A DNA stretch of 39,259 nucleotides from Microcaldota archaeon (lineage in GTDB: Archaea; Micrarchaeota; Micrarchaeia; Micrarchaeales; CABMGC01), in assembly GCA_021850805.1 (NCBI GenBank), contig JAJZKO010000007.1, positions 1 through 39,259 on the forward strand, given 5' to 3'. A program made the position numbers and the translations under genes. The notes under the pieces were generated by a model that saw only the letters and a program-made list of their open reading frames with translations, was not told the DNA's origin and searched no databases. Positions within the stretch are counted from its first letter, which is position 1. Each line of letters begins with the position of its first letter. Positions 8,586 through 15,414 of the stretch are shown here, one piece after another.

Positions 8586-8846
8586 CTATTTCTTAGGTAT
8601 CTGCCCTTCGAGTTCCTTTAAATCCTGCTGCAGCTCTTCGATTGCCTTGAGCAGTTCCTGCTTCTGGCTCTTTCCGCCCTTGACTATGAGCTTTGTCTCG
8701 TCTATCTCGGGATGTTCCTTCACCACCCCTGCGAATTCCACCCCCTTCCTGGCGGCTATCTTGTCCTTTATCAGCTCTGCTATTGCCCTGTCGCTTTCGC
8801 TAAACTTGAGTATCAGGCTTCCAGAATCATCCTCTTCTACTGTCAT
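8586..8846 (-). CDS. rpoL: DNA-directed RNA polymerase subunit L (Rpo11)
   Basis: An 86-residue protein resembling archaeal RpoL/eukaryotic RPB11, the small subunit that pairs with Rpo3 in the alpha-like assembly platform of RNA polymerase. Supporting features are a strand L-I-L-K-F, a helix A-I-A-E-L-I-K-D-K-I, the typical VEFAGVVKEHPEID stretch (family form F-A-G-Y-x-x-x-H-P-x-x-D) and a C-terminal helix of about 28 residues. The family length is 85-100 residues, which fits. A GTG two codons upstream (8852) is an alternative start; the longer frame to 8891 adds a poorly matching hydrophobic N terminus. The gene is divergent from S19e with a shared AT-rich promoter region. The match is recognisable but somewhat divergent, especially at the N terminus. 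Confidence 0.8.
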   Translation of the reverse strand: MTVEEDDSGSLILKFSESDRAIAELIKDKIAARKGVEFAGVVKEHPEIDETKLIVKGGKSQKQELLKAIEELQQDLKELEGQIPKK

Positions 8847-8895
8847 TTTCACATAACCACTACTCCTTAAGATTATCGTGAATAATATCATAGCA

Positions 8896-8909
8896 ATAAA
8901 TATATATCC
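8896..8909. promoter_or_regulatory. AT-rich TATA element between rpoL and S19e, possibly bidirectional
   Basis: The tract AATAAATATATATCC lies midway in the 103-bp gap between rpoL (minus) and S19e (plus). Read either way it gives a good archaeal box A. A plus-strand start near 8930 would leave room for the GGTG Shine-Dalgarno at 8941-8944, 5 nt before the S19e ATG. Confidence 0.5.
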
Positions 8910-8949
8910 ATATGCAGATATGATAAGTGCTTTTTAGTACGGTGCTTAA

Positions 8950-9366
8950 ATGGCAAACATATATGAAGTCGATAGTGAGAGGCTTATCAATCTTGCTGCG
9001 AAGAAACTCGAGGAGTCCGGGATAAATAAACCGGAGTATGTAAAATACGTGAAGAGCGGCTACGGAAGGGAGAGGATCCCGTCACAGAAGAATTTCTGGT
9101 ACATACGGTGCGCATCAATATTGCGGCAGATATACATAAATGGCCCACTGGGAATCTCCAAATTACGATCAAAATACAGCAACAAGCGTAATCATCTGGT
9201 AAGGAGGCATCATACTGCGCGGGCAGGGGGTAGCATAATAAAGGACGCATTCGATACCCTTGAGAAACAGGGCTACCTCAAGAAGACCAGGAAGGGAAGG
9301 GAGATAACGCCAAAAGGAAGGTCCTTCCTGGATAACGCCGCAAACGAGATAATGAAAGGTGGCTAA
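8950..9366 (+). CDS. rps19e: Small ribosomal subunit protein eS19 (S19e)
   Basis: 138 residues, near the family length of about 150. Recognised by the N-terminal helix after Y-E-V-D, the FWYIRCASILRQIYINGPLG segment, the H-H-T-A-R-A-G-G-S-I-I basic loop and the C-terminal K-x-G-R-E-I-T-P-K-G-R-S-F-L-D winged-helix end, all typical of archaeal/eukaryotic S19e. It belongs to the 30S head. The ATG is preceded by GGTG with 5-nt spacing. It heads a plus-strand translation cluster: S19e, aPDCD5, L39e, L31e, aIF6. This order is widely conserved in archaea, which strengthens each call. Its stop is followed by the next start after a single base. Confidence 0.96.
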   Translation: MANIYEVDSERLINLAAKKLEESGINKPEYVKYVKSGYGRERIPSQKNFWYIRCASILRQIYINGPLGISKLRSKYSNKRNHLVRRHHTARAGGSIIKDAFDTLEKQGYLKKTRKGREITPKGRSFLDNAANEIMKGG

Positions 9367-9367
9367 A

Positions 9368-9676
9368 GTGCCAGAAGCCCAGAGCGAACCCGAGGATGCA
9401 AAGCTGAAGAAAGCATGGGCAAAGCGCCTAAAGGAACTGCAGGTGGAAAAGGAGAAGAGGGAGACCGCCCGCAGATTCATGGACATACCTGCATACGAGA
9501 GGCTCATGAATGTACGCATGTCCAATTACACGCTTTACATGCAGATGCTTGATCTGATACTCGCAACGGTCCAGTCAAAGAGGATAGCCGGCAAGATAAC
9601 CGAGGAACAGCTCAAGGATGTTTTATATAAGTTAACCTACAAACCAGATACTAAGATTGAATTCAGGCACAAATGA
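9368..9676 (+). CDS. aPDCD5/TFAR19-family DNA-binding protein
   Basis: About 102 residues, highly charged. The N terminus is a Lys/Glu-rich helix. The core then carries A-Y-E-R-L-M-N-V-R-M, the family-typical variant of 'A-R-E-R-L-x-x-I', followed by I-T-E-E-Q-L-K-D-V-L and a C-terminal I-E-F-R-H-K. PDCD5 homologues in archaea sit between S19e and L39e, exactly as here, and bind DNA in vitro; their cellular role is poorly defined. I prefer the GTG at 9368 (encoding V-P-E-A) because GGTGG lies 5 nt upstream. The GTG at 9359 would overlap the end of S19e. There is near-zero spacing to both neighbours, so translation is likely coupled. Confidence 0.9.
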   Translation: MPEAQSEPEDAKLKKAWAKRLKELQVEKEKRETARRFMDIPAYERLMNVRMSNYTLYMQMLDLILATVQSKRIAGKITEEQLKDVLYKLTYKPDTKIEFRHK

Positions 9677-9686
9677 GATGAAACAA

Positions 9687-9845
9687 ATGGGAAAGAAATC
9701 GCAGTTAAAGAAGAGCATGCTTGGCAAGAAGCTCAAGGAGAACGGCCGCATACCAGTACTTGCCATACTGAAGACCCACAGGCGCATCCAGTACAACAAG
9801 AACCAGCGCGACTGGCGCAAGCGTAAACTCAGAATAAAGGCGTGA
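9687..9845 (+). CDS. rpl39e: Large ribosomal subunit protein eL39 (L39e)
   Basis: 52 residues from MGKKSQLKKSML, very basic, ending in W-R-K-R-K-L-R-I-K-A. The sequence G-R-I-P-V-L-A-I-L-K-T and the R-x-I-Q-Y-N-K-N-Q-R-D-W-R motif are diagnostic of L39e, a small rRNA-embedded protein lining the exit tunnel. The usual length is 50-51 residues. Upstream in-frame starts at 9678 (ATG) and 9657 would overlap aPDCD5 and do not match the family start. It lies between aPDCD5 and L31e, the standard archaeal order. Confidence 0.95.
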   Translation: MGKKSQLKKSMLGKKLKENGRIPVLAILKTHRRIQYNKNQRDWRKRKLRIKA

Positions 9846-9854
9846 AGTGATCAA

Positions 9855-10289
9855 ATGGCAACTAACCAGATTAAGATAAACTTAAGGAGAAGGCTGCTGA
9901 AGGTGCATACGACCAGGCGCAGAAGGATAGCGGCTGATCATATACGGAAGATGGTAGCCAGAAGCATGAAAATAAGCCCTGACGATGTTACAATAAATCC
10001 AAATCTTAGCAACAAGCTCAATTCCCTGATAAATGGCCATATGCCTAAGATTGCGGTAGTCGCTGAGAAGAAAGGGGACAAAACAGACGTTACAATACCT
10101 GATGCAGTTAATCCTAAAACGGAAGCCGTGCAGAAGAAACCGTCAAAGAAAGACTCTCAGGTCAAGGCGGAGCCTGCCACTGGCAAAAACACAAAGGCGC
10201 CAGAGCTAAAGACGAATAATCCCTCCCAGCCAAAGCAGCATGAGCCAAAGCAGCAGAAAAGCGATACTGCCCCCGCACAGAAAGGTTGA
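9855..10289 (+). CDS. rpl31e: Large ribosomal subunit protein eL31 (L31e) with long low-complexity tail
   Basis: 144 residues. The first 80 or so are L31e: I-K-I-N-L-R-R-R-L, then R-R-R-R-I-A-A-D-H-I-R-K-M-V-A-R, then a V-T-I-N-P-N-L-S-N-K-L segment corresponding to the family's W-x-x-G-x-x-x-P-P-R region and a final strand K-I-A-V-V-A-E. After about residue 85 comes a roughly 60-residue tail of Lys, Pro, Gln, Ala and Thr without hydrophobic core residues. Normal archaeal L31e has 80-95 residues, so the tail is an addition. L31e sits at the exit-tunnel rim and contacts chaperones and SRP factors in other organisms. The stop TGA is followed directly by the ATG of aIF6. Confidence 0.92.
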   Translation: MATNQIKINLRRRLLKVHTTRRRRIAADHIRKMVARSMKISPDDVTINPNLSNKLNSLINGHMPKIAVVAEKKGDKTDVTIPDAVNPKTEAVQKKPSKKDSQVKAEPATGKNTKAPELKTNNPSQPKQHEPKQQKSDTAPAQKG

Positions 10290-10952
10290 ATGATGGGTAT
10301 AGTCAAAAACAACATAATCGGCAGCGAATATGTAGGCGCATTTGCAAGGCCCACAGAGGATATAGTCATAGCTGGCACCCGCCTGAATGAATCAGGCGAG
10401 AATTCGATAAAGGAATCTCTAGGCGTAGAAGTCGCAAGGGTCAGCATAGACGGATCAGACCTGATTGGTCTCTACGCCGCTGCAAATTCAAAGTGCATAC
10501 TAGTGCCAGAGTTCATATCCAGAACCGAACTTGAGAGATTCAGAAAGATAAGCATAAACGTAAAGGTGCTGGAGACGCAGCTCAACGCCCTCGGCAACAA
10601 TATACTTGTAAATGACAAAGTCGCAATAATCAACCCTGAGTTCAGTGAGAGCGAAGAAGCGGAAATAGGCAAGGCACTCGACGTGGAGACAGTGCGGATG
10701 TCAATCGGCGGATTCAGGACGGTGGGCGCAAACAACATAATAAACAACAAAGGGCTTGTGGCCAACAATATGGCAACTGACGGTGAGCTGGAGAGACTCC
10801 GCGGGATCTTCAAGTATGTATCGCAGTCGACTGCAAATACCGGGTCATTAAGCATAGGCCTCTGCGCCATATCAAACAGCAAGGGTCTGCTTGTCGGGGA
10901 AAAGACTACAGGATTCGAGATTGCCAGAATATCCGAAGGATTAGATTTATAA
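10290..10952 (+). CDS. eif6: Translation initiation factor aIF6
   Basis: 220 residues, the usual length. The fivefold pseudo-symmetric repeat is visible: each subdomain has an N-x-x-x-I/L-V strand, such as N-S-K-C-I-L-V-P, N-D-K-V-A-I-I-N-P, N-N-K-G-L-V-A-N and N-S-K-G-L-L-V-G. The family motif L-N-A-L-G-N-N-I-L-V-N-D appears in the middle. aIF6 binds the 50S subunit and prevents premature joining with 30S. Two ATGs are adjacent (10290 and 10293). The gene abuts L31e with no gap, so it is probably translated by re-initiation. In many archaea the next genes are LX (L18ae/L20a), prefoldin alpha and ftsY. Here LX is absent from that place. Confidence 0.96.
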   Translation: MMGIVKNNIIGSEYVGAFARPTEDIVIAGTRLNESGENSIKESLGVEVARVSIDGSDLIGLYAAANSKCILVPEFISRTELERFRKISINVKVLETQLNALGNNILVNDKVAIINPEFSESEEAEIGKALDVETVRMSIGGFRTVGANNIINNKGLVANNMATDGELERLRGIFKYVSQSTANTGSLSIGLCAISNSKGLLVGEKTTGFEIARISEGLDL

Positions 10953-11040
10953 TCGTAGGCGTAAAACCCACACCCTTTAGAGATGGGATATGGGCCCACT
11001 GCAGAAACAGAACGCCCCTTTTCCATCGGGGCTGATGATA

Positions 11041-11222
11041 TCCATTGCGTTTCACTTTGAATGGTTCTTAGTTCATCGGCAAGTGCCTCATGGACTTGAG
11101 GTCTTACATTGTCATCCGAAAGCTTGAATTTCCGAATGTCCTTCGGTATAGCAAAAATTTTGCCAGCGAACAAATATAAGTCTTTTCGTTCCATATCAAT
11201 CATTCATTGCGTTTCACTTTGA
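11041..11222. repeat. Direct repeat pair flanking a 142-bp segment
   Basis: Copies at 11041-11060 and 11203-11222 match at 19 of 20 bases, including CATTGCGTTTCACTTTGA, in the same orientation. Such exact similarity in a non-coding gap beside unique genes indicates duplication or insertion rather than chance. Confidence 0.8.
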
Positions 11223-11264
11223 CTTCCTCGGATTCTGAGGAAGCCCACACCGCTTGCGGGTGGG
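11223..11264. other. Tandem hairpins
   Basis: Two stems are immediately adjacent. The first, 11223-11229 with 11237-11243, is CTTCCTC/GAGGAAG around a 7-nt loop. The second, 11244-11253 with 11256-11264, pairs CCCAC with GTGGG and CCGC with GCGG with one bulged A. They lie about 40 bp upstream of the prefoldin gene and directly after the second direct repeat. They could be part of an RNA, a terminator-like structure or the end of a mobile element. Confidence 0.6.
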
Positions 11265-11305
11265 AGGATGCCACAAGCTAAGAAGAGGATTAGGTACTGA
11301 TACTT

Positions 11306-11740
11306 ATGCCTGAGAACGAATCAGATTCAAAGGAGATAAAAAAGGAAGATGCAATAGCCCAGCTCAGATACCTCGAGCGCCTGTATTCGCAGCAGTACGA
11401 AGTCATAAACGATGAGATAGCCACGTACACCATAGGGCTCTCCGGGCTGCGCAAGAACATAGAGTTCCTTGATACATACGGATCCATAAAAGGCAGCAAC
11501 ACGCTCATCAACTGCGAAGGAGGGACATATGTACATGCAAAGATAGCAGAGAGCAACATGGTTCTCACGTACATAGGCGCCGGCTACCTTGTGGAGAAAG
11601 GAATAGAGGATGCAAAGGCATTCGTAAAGGAGAACGAGAAGAAGGAAGAGGAGATCCTGAAGAAGCTTTCAGCAGAGAAGCAGAAAATAAGCGCGGAGCT
11701 TGCAGACATAACGTACAGGCTCGGCGCGCTTGAGCAGTAG
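11306..11740 (+). CDS. pfdA: Prefoldin alpha subunit
   Basis: 144 residues with two long charged coiled-coil helices flanking a central beta-hairpin region. Helix one runs about 9-40 (E-D-A-I-A-Q-L-R-Y-L-E-R-L). The hairpin is around T-L-I-N-C-E-G-G-T-Y-V-H-A-K-I and V-L-T-Y-I-G-A-G-Y-L-V-E-K. Helix two runs about 97-142 and is Lys/Glu-rich. V-L-x-x-I-G-A-G-Y-x-V-E-K is a hallmark of archaeal prefoldin alpha (GimC alpha), which forms a jellyfish-shaped hexamer with beta subunits and passes unfolded proteins to the thermosome. A leader GGTACTGATACTT precedes the ATG, a weak Shine-Dalgarno. It is 8 bp from ftsY, the standard archaeal neighbour. Confidence 0.93.
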   Translation: MPENESDSKEIKKEDAIAQLRYLERLYSQQYEVINDEIATYTIGLSGLRKNIEFLDTYGSIKGSNTLINCEGGTYVHAKIAESNMVLTYIGAGYLVEKGIEDAKAFVKENEKKEEEILKKLSAEKQKISAELADITYRLGALEQ

Positions 11741-11748
11741 GTATCCAG

Positions 11749-13002
11749 ATGTTCGACGGACTAAAGAAAAAGTTTTCTAATTTTGTAAATTCATTCTCAA
11801 AGAGCGAGGAGGCTCAGGCGGAAGGCATAGCGCCTGCGGAAGAAGCGCATGAAGACGCCCTGCAGGAAAACCAACCGGCATATATGTCTGCGGAGACTGC
11901 AGCACAAGAGGCCCTGCCGCCGCAAAACAAAGCGATAGATTCACAGGAAGCGCGGCGCGGATCCGACAAGGAGGAACGCGCTGAGAGGCACAACGAAAAC
12001 CGCCCGCTGGAAAATACCCCATATAAAGCGGAAGCGTCTCAAACAGCAAAAGCTGCAGGTGCAAATCAGCAGGAGAAGCCAAAGAGGGAGAAGGCGGGTA
12101 TAAAGCTTGCTGCGACAACGAGAATAAAGGGCACAATATTCGGACAGGTGAAGATATCCGAGCGTGATCTCTCGCCCTTTCTCGAGGAGCTTATGAACCA
12201 GCTAATACTATCCGATGTAAATTACTCTGTCGCAGAGAAGATAGCGGAGCTTCTGCGTAAAAACCTCCTCGGAAAGGAGATACATTACAGGAGCGCCGAA
12301 GCGGAGATAAGGGGCATAACGCGTACATCCCTCCTTGAGATACTCTCCAAGGGATCGCCCCCTGACATTTATGCTTCAGCAAGAGCGAAGGCCGACGGCA
12401 TGGATCCGTATAAGATACTCTTCATAGGCCCCAACGGCGCGGGAAAGACGACAACCATGGCAAAGCTGGCGCACGCATTCACAGAGAAGGGATTCACATG
12501 CCTCATATCGGCAAGCGATACGTTCCGTGCGGCGGCGATAGAGCAGGCAGTTTTCCACGCAGAGAAGCTTGGCATAAAGGCGGTGAAGGGTAGTTATGGA
12601 GCGGATCCGGCAAGCGTTGCTTTCGACGCCATAGCCCACGCAAAGGCGCAGGGAATAAACGTTGTCCTTATAGACAGCGCAGGCAGGCAGGAGACAAACA
12701 GGAACCTGATAGAGGAACTCAAGAAGATGACGCGCGTTACAAAACCCGACATGAAGATATTCGTCGGGGAGAGCATAGCGGGCAATGCGATACTGGAACA
12801 GGTATCTAGGATAAACGCAGAGATAGGCATAGACGGGATAATACTCACAAAGCTGGACTGCGATGCGAAAGGCGGCAACACCTTATCCCTTCTGGGCGAG
12901 CTGGAGATACCAATACTCTACTTCGGCACAGGGGAAGGCTATGGAGACCTTATGCCTTATGACCCCTACTTCATACTCGACAACATAGTGCCCAATACAT
13001 AG
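11749..13002 (+). CDS. ftsY: Signal recognition particle receptor FtsY
   Basis: 417 residues. The first 110 or so form an acidic, Ala/Glu/Gln-rich, disordered A-domain whose very N terminus (M-F-D-G-L-K-K-K-F-S-N-F-V) can form an amphipathic membrane-binding helix. The NG domain follows. Visible SRP-GTPase motifs are GPNGAGKTTT (about 227-236, P-loop), DTFRAAAIEQ (about 258-267), DSAGRQETN (about 308-316) and TKLDCDAKGG (about 366-375, with the T-K-x-D guanine motif). FtsY docks the SRP-ribosome complex at the membrane for co-translational insertion. This suits a genome with many membrane and surface proteins. It is probably co-transcribed with prefoldin alpha. The A-domain is long for an archaeon but otherwise unremarkable. 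Confidence 0.96.
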   Translation: MFDGLKKKFSNFVNSFSKSEEAQAEGIAPAEEAHEDALQENQPAYMSAETAAQEALPPQNKAIDSQEARRGSDKEERAERHNENRPLENTPYKAEASQTAKAAGANQQEKPKREKAGIKLAATTRIKGTIFGQVKISERDLSPFLEELMNQLILSDVNYSVAEKIAELLRKNLLGKEIHYRSAEAEIRGITRTSLLEILSKGSPPDIYASARAKADGMDPYKILFIGPNGAGKTTTMAKLAHAFTEKGFTCLISASDTFRAAAIEQAVFHAEKLGIKAVKGSYGADPASVAFDAIAHAKAQGINVVLIDSAGRQETNRNLIEELKKMTRVTKPDMKIFVGESIAGNAILEQVSRINAEIGIDGIILTKLDCDAKGGNTLSLLGELEIPILYFGTGEGYGDLMPYDPYFILDNIVPNT

Positions 13003-13041
13003 CATACATACACGTGCGCTGTTGGATGGGAGATACAGCCA

Positions 13042-14424
13042 CTACACCAATCTTGCAGGATCCAGAAGCGCATCCAGCTCCTTCTCACTCAATATGCCTT
13101 TTGCCAAGCACACCTCCCTCACGCTCATGCCCTTTTTGTAAGCTTCCCTCGCAATCTCGGCTGCTGCAGCATAGCCTATCCTGGGCGTAAGCGAAGTGGC
13201 TATCGATATGTTCCGCTCCACAAGCTCTGATATCCTCTCCTTGTTTGGTTTGATTCCGAGTATGCATCTGCCAGTGAAAGCGCGTACAGCCCCAGAGAGC
13301 ACGCGTATCTCCGTAAGGAAATCGTGTGCCATGACAGGCATAAATACATTGAGCTCCAGCTGACCAGAAGATGCCGCATTAGTTATCGAGAGGGTCCTTC
13401 CGGATACCTCAAAGCATGCCATATTCATCATCTCCGCCATGCTTGGATTTATCTTCCCGGGCATTATCGAAGAGCCCGGCTGTACTTCAGGGAGAAGTAT
13501 CTCGCCAAGCCCGCCTCTCGGGCCTGATCCAAGAAGCCTTAAATCATTTGCTATCTTTCCGACAGCTACCGCAGCCTCGTTTATGGCGTTGCTAACCGCC
13601 ACTACCTCAATCCTGCCCTGCATGGACGAAAAGACGTTTCTTGCCGCGACAAATCCATAGCCTGTCTCCTTCCTAAGCTCCCTTATTATACTCGACTTAT
13701 AAGCCCTTCCCGCGTTAATCCCAGTGCCCACCGCGGTGCCGCCTATCGGTATCTCCAGCAGAAGCCTGCTGCGCCTCTTTAATTCCTCCCTTGACCGCTT
13801 CACCGACCATGCATAGCCGGAGAACTCCTCACCCAGTGTTATCGGCACAGCATCCTGCAGGTGAGTCCTCCCGAGCTTGACTATCTTTGCAAATTCGCGT
13901 GATTTGCGCATCAATGCAATCTCCAGCTCTTCGAGCGCAGGAAGAAGCGACTTATTTACTGCTGAGTATGCGGCTATCTCAATAACTGTAGGAAAGGTAT
14001 CATTTGTCGATTGGGACATGTTAACGTGGTCGTTGGGATGGATGTACTTGTAGTCTCCCTTTCTTCGCCCGGCAATCTCGAGCGCCTTGTTGGCTATAAC
14101 CTCATTAAGGTTCATGTTAACGCTTGTACCTGCACCAGCCTGAAATACATCCACGACAAACTGATCGGATAAATCCCCCCCAAGGACAGCATTGCATGCC
14201 TTTACTATAAAGGATCCCTTCTCCTCATCCATCTTCCCTATCTCCATGTTCGCCTTCGCTGCGCACTTCTTGAGCAAGGCATAGGCCATGATAAATTCAT
14301 GGTCCATCCTCTCCCCGGAAATCCTGAAGTTATCAACCGCCCTCGCAGTCTCTGAGCCATAATAAGCTTCGGAAGGCACCCTTACACTTCCAAGAACATC
14401 CTTCTCTGTCCTATATCCTGCCAT
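13042..14424 (-). CDS. Class II fumarase/aspartase-family lyase
   Basis: 460 residues, the full family length. Conserved regions are QAGAGTSVNMNLNEV (95-109), HPNDHVNMSQSTND (129-142), GRTHLQDAVP (185-194) and the catalytic loop GSSIMPGKINP (317-327). These enzymes add or remove water (fumarase) or ammonia (aspartase) across fumarate. The position just after the succinate dehydrogenase genes on the same strand argues for fumarate hydratase (fumC). However, the Q-A-G-A-G-T-S form (FumC usually has Q-T-G-S-G-T) and N-M-S-Q-S-T-N-D (FumC usually S-S-N-D) are closer to aspartate ammonia-lyase, as is the C-terminal M-S-V-R-E-V. The superfamily call is certain; the substrate is open. There is a 3-bp gap to the upstream gene. 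Confidence 0.9.
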   Translation of the reverse strand: MAGYRTEKDVLGSVRVPSEAYYGSETARAVDNFRISGERMDHEFIMAYALLKKCAAKANMEIGKMDEEKGSFIVKACNAVLGGDLSDQFVVDVFQAGAGTSVNMNLNEVIANKALEIAGRRKGDYKYIHPNDHVNMSQSTNDTFPTVIEIAAYSAVNKSLLPALEELEIALMRKSREFAKIVKLGRTHLQDAVPITLGEEFSGYAWSVKRSREELKRRSRLLLEIPIGGTAVGTGINAGRAYKSSIIRELRKETGYGFVAARNVFSSMQGRIEVVAVSNAINEAAVAVGKIANDLRLLGSGPRGGLGEILLPEVQPGSSIMPGKINPSMAEMMNMACFEVSGRTLSITNAASSGQLELNVFMPVMAHDFLTEIRVLSGAVRAFTGRCILGIKPNKERISELVERNISIATSLTPRIGYAAAAEIAREAYKKGMSVREVCLAKGILSEKELDALLDPARLV

Positions 14425-14427
14425 ACA

Positions 14428-15414
14428 CTATTCGCCCTTTTCCAGTATTGATTTTGCAGCCTCATTCTTGAGCAGCTGTATCGCAGATGCGGGATCCACG
14501 CCCTTGGGGCATACGTGGGAGCATGCGCCTGCGAACTCGCAGCCCCAGATGCCCTTCAGCGCATCAACATCAAAGAGCCTCTTCTTCCCATCCTGGTCTC
14601 TTGAATCGGCATAGTACCTGTATGCCTGGGAGAGTGCCTGCGGGCCGAGGAACTCCGCATTGGAATTGCTTATAGGACATGCGTCAAGGCAGAGGCCGCA
14701 CATTATGCAGTAAGAATAAGGCAGGAACTTGTTAAGCTCATCCTGGCTCTGCTTGTACTCCTTCTTAGCCTCGTATTTCTCCTTGCCGTCCTTCCTATAT
14801 AGCCCAGGCCTTATGGCCTTATGCTTTGCAAAGAAATCATCAAAATCCGTCACGAGATCCTTCAGCAGCGGGTGCGCCTTCATCTGCTCCACCTTCACGC
14901 AGCCGTCTACCGCAGTCTTCTCCGCGTTAAGCTCGCATGCAAGCGATGGCTTTCCATTCACCACCACGCCGCATGATCCGCAGATGCCCATCCTGCAGCT
15001 GTACCTCACGGAGAGTGTACTATCCTGCGTCTCCTTTATCATAAGAAGGGCCTCAAGGACAGTGGTAAACTTGCTTATCTTAACCCGGTAATCCCTCATT
15101 TCTATCCCTTTGCCTCCACCCGCAAAGCGGGATACCCTCATCACGATAGTGTCCTTTCTCATATCCGGGCTCAGCGTGCGCGTCTCTTCAGCCTCCTCCT
15201 TTACTCGTTCAATTCGCTTATTCTGCGGATGCGCATATACCTCAGTAAAACCGACGATGCTGAATACGATAAGCCCTATTCCCGCAAGGAATCCAGCCGC
15301 CTCCTGCAAGAATGCCATGCGGAGAATGCCGAAGACAACCCTCAGGAAGATCATCGCGGGAACTCCTGCCATCGAGGCGTAAAGAAGCACCATATATCTA
15401 GAAGCCCTAATCAA
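14428..15414 (-). CDS. sdhB: Succinate dehydrogenase/fumarate reductase iron-sulfur subunit with fused N-terminal membrane domain
   Basis: 328 residues. From about residue 88 it is a normal SdhB. C140, C145, C148 and C160 bind the [2Fe-2S] cluster. C236, C239, C242 and C302 should hold [4Fe-4S]; C246, C292 and C298 should hold [3Fe-4S]. Before it are two hydrophobic helices (about 8-32 and 38-58) and a charged linker, not found in ordinary SdhB (about 240 residues). They look like a membrane-anchor fragment fused in frame. The upstream gene supplies three more helices, so together they could form a five-helix anchor. The start is TTG at 15414, forming a TTGA overlap with the preceding stop; ATG at 15393 is an alternative. 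The protein passes electrons from SdhA to the quinone or another carrier. Confidence 0.92.
   Translation of the reverse strand: MIRASRYMVLLYASMAGVPAMIFLRVVFGILRMAFLQEAAGFLAGIGLIVFSIVGFTEVYAHPQNKRIERVKEEAEETRTLSPDMRKDTIVMRVSRFAGGGKGIEMRDYRVKISKFTTVLEALLMIKETQDSTLSVRYSCRMGICGSCGVVVNGKPSLACELNAEKTAVDGCVKVEQMKAHPLLKDLVTDFDDFFAKHKAIRPGLYRKDGKEKYEAKKEYKQSQDELNKFLPYSYCIMCGLCLDACPISNSNAEFLGPQALSQAYRYYADSRDQDGKKRLFDVDALKGIWGCEFAGACSHVCPKGVDPASAIQLLKNEAAKSILEKGE

Larger units (their letters stand above)
10953..11305. other. 353-bp gap with direct repeats and hairpins where LX is expected
   Basis: No convincing gene is seen here. The tract holds a 19/20-bp direct repeat sharing CATTGCGTTTCACTTTGA (11041-11060 and 11203-11222). 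An octamer CCCACACC is followed after 9 nt by TGGGA twice, with identical spacing (10967-10988 and 11244-11265). Hairpins are at 11014-11032 (GCCCC/GGGGC), 11223-11243 (CTTCCTC/GAGGAAG, 7-nt loop) and 11244-11264 (CCCAC-A-CCGC/GCGGGTGGG). A minus-strand reading frame from 11203 runs into the antisense of aIF6, which I do not trust. The paired stems next to a G-rich end are reminiscent of the ends of small IS200/IS605-type elements or their RNA scaffolds, but no transposase is present, so this is only a suggestion. The last 30 bp carry the leader of the prefoldin gene. Confidence 0.5.

Noticed and set aside
10472-11203. Long minus-strand frame covering the gap after aIF6 and most of aIF6 in antisense
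   Set aside because: Two thirds lie opposite a clear aIF6 gene. The part in the gap (starting M-I-D-M-E-R-K-D-L-Y-L-F-A-G-K) has a faint strand-helix pattern like LX, but it is on the wrong strand for the operon and reads through one direct repeat. Not enough to call a gene.
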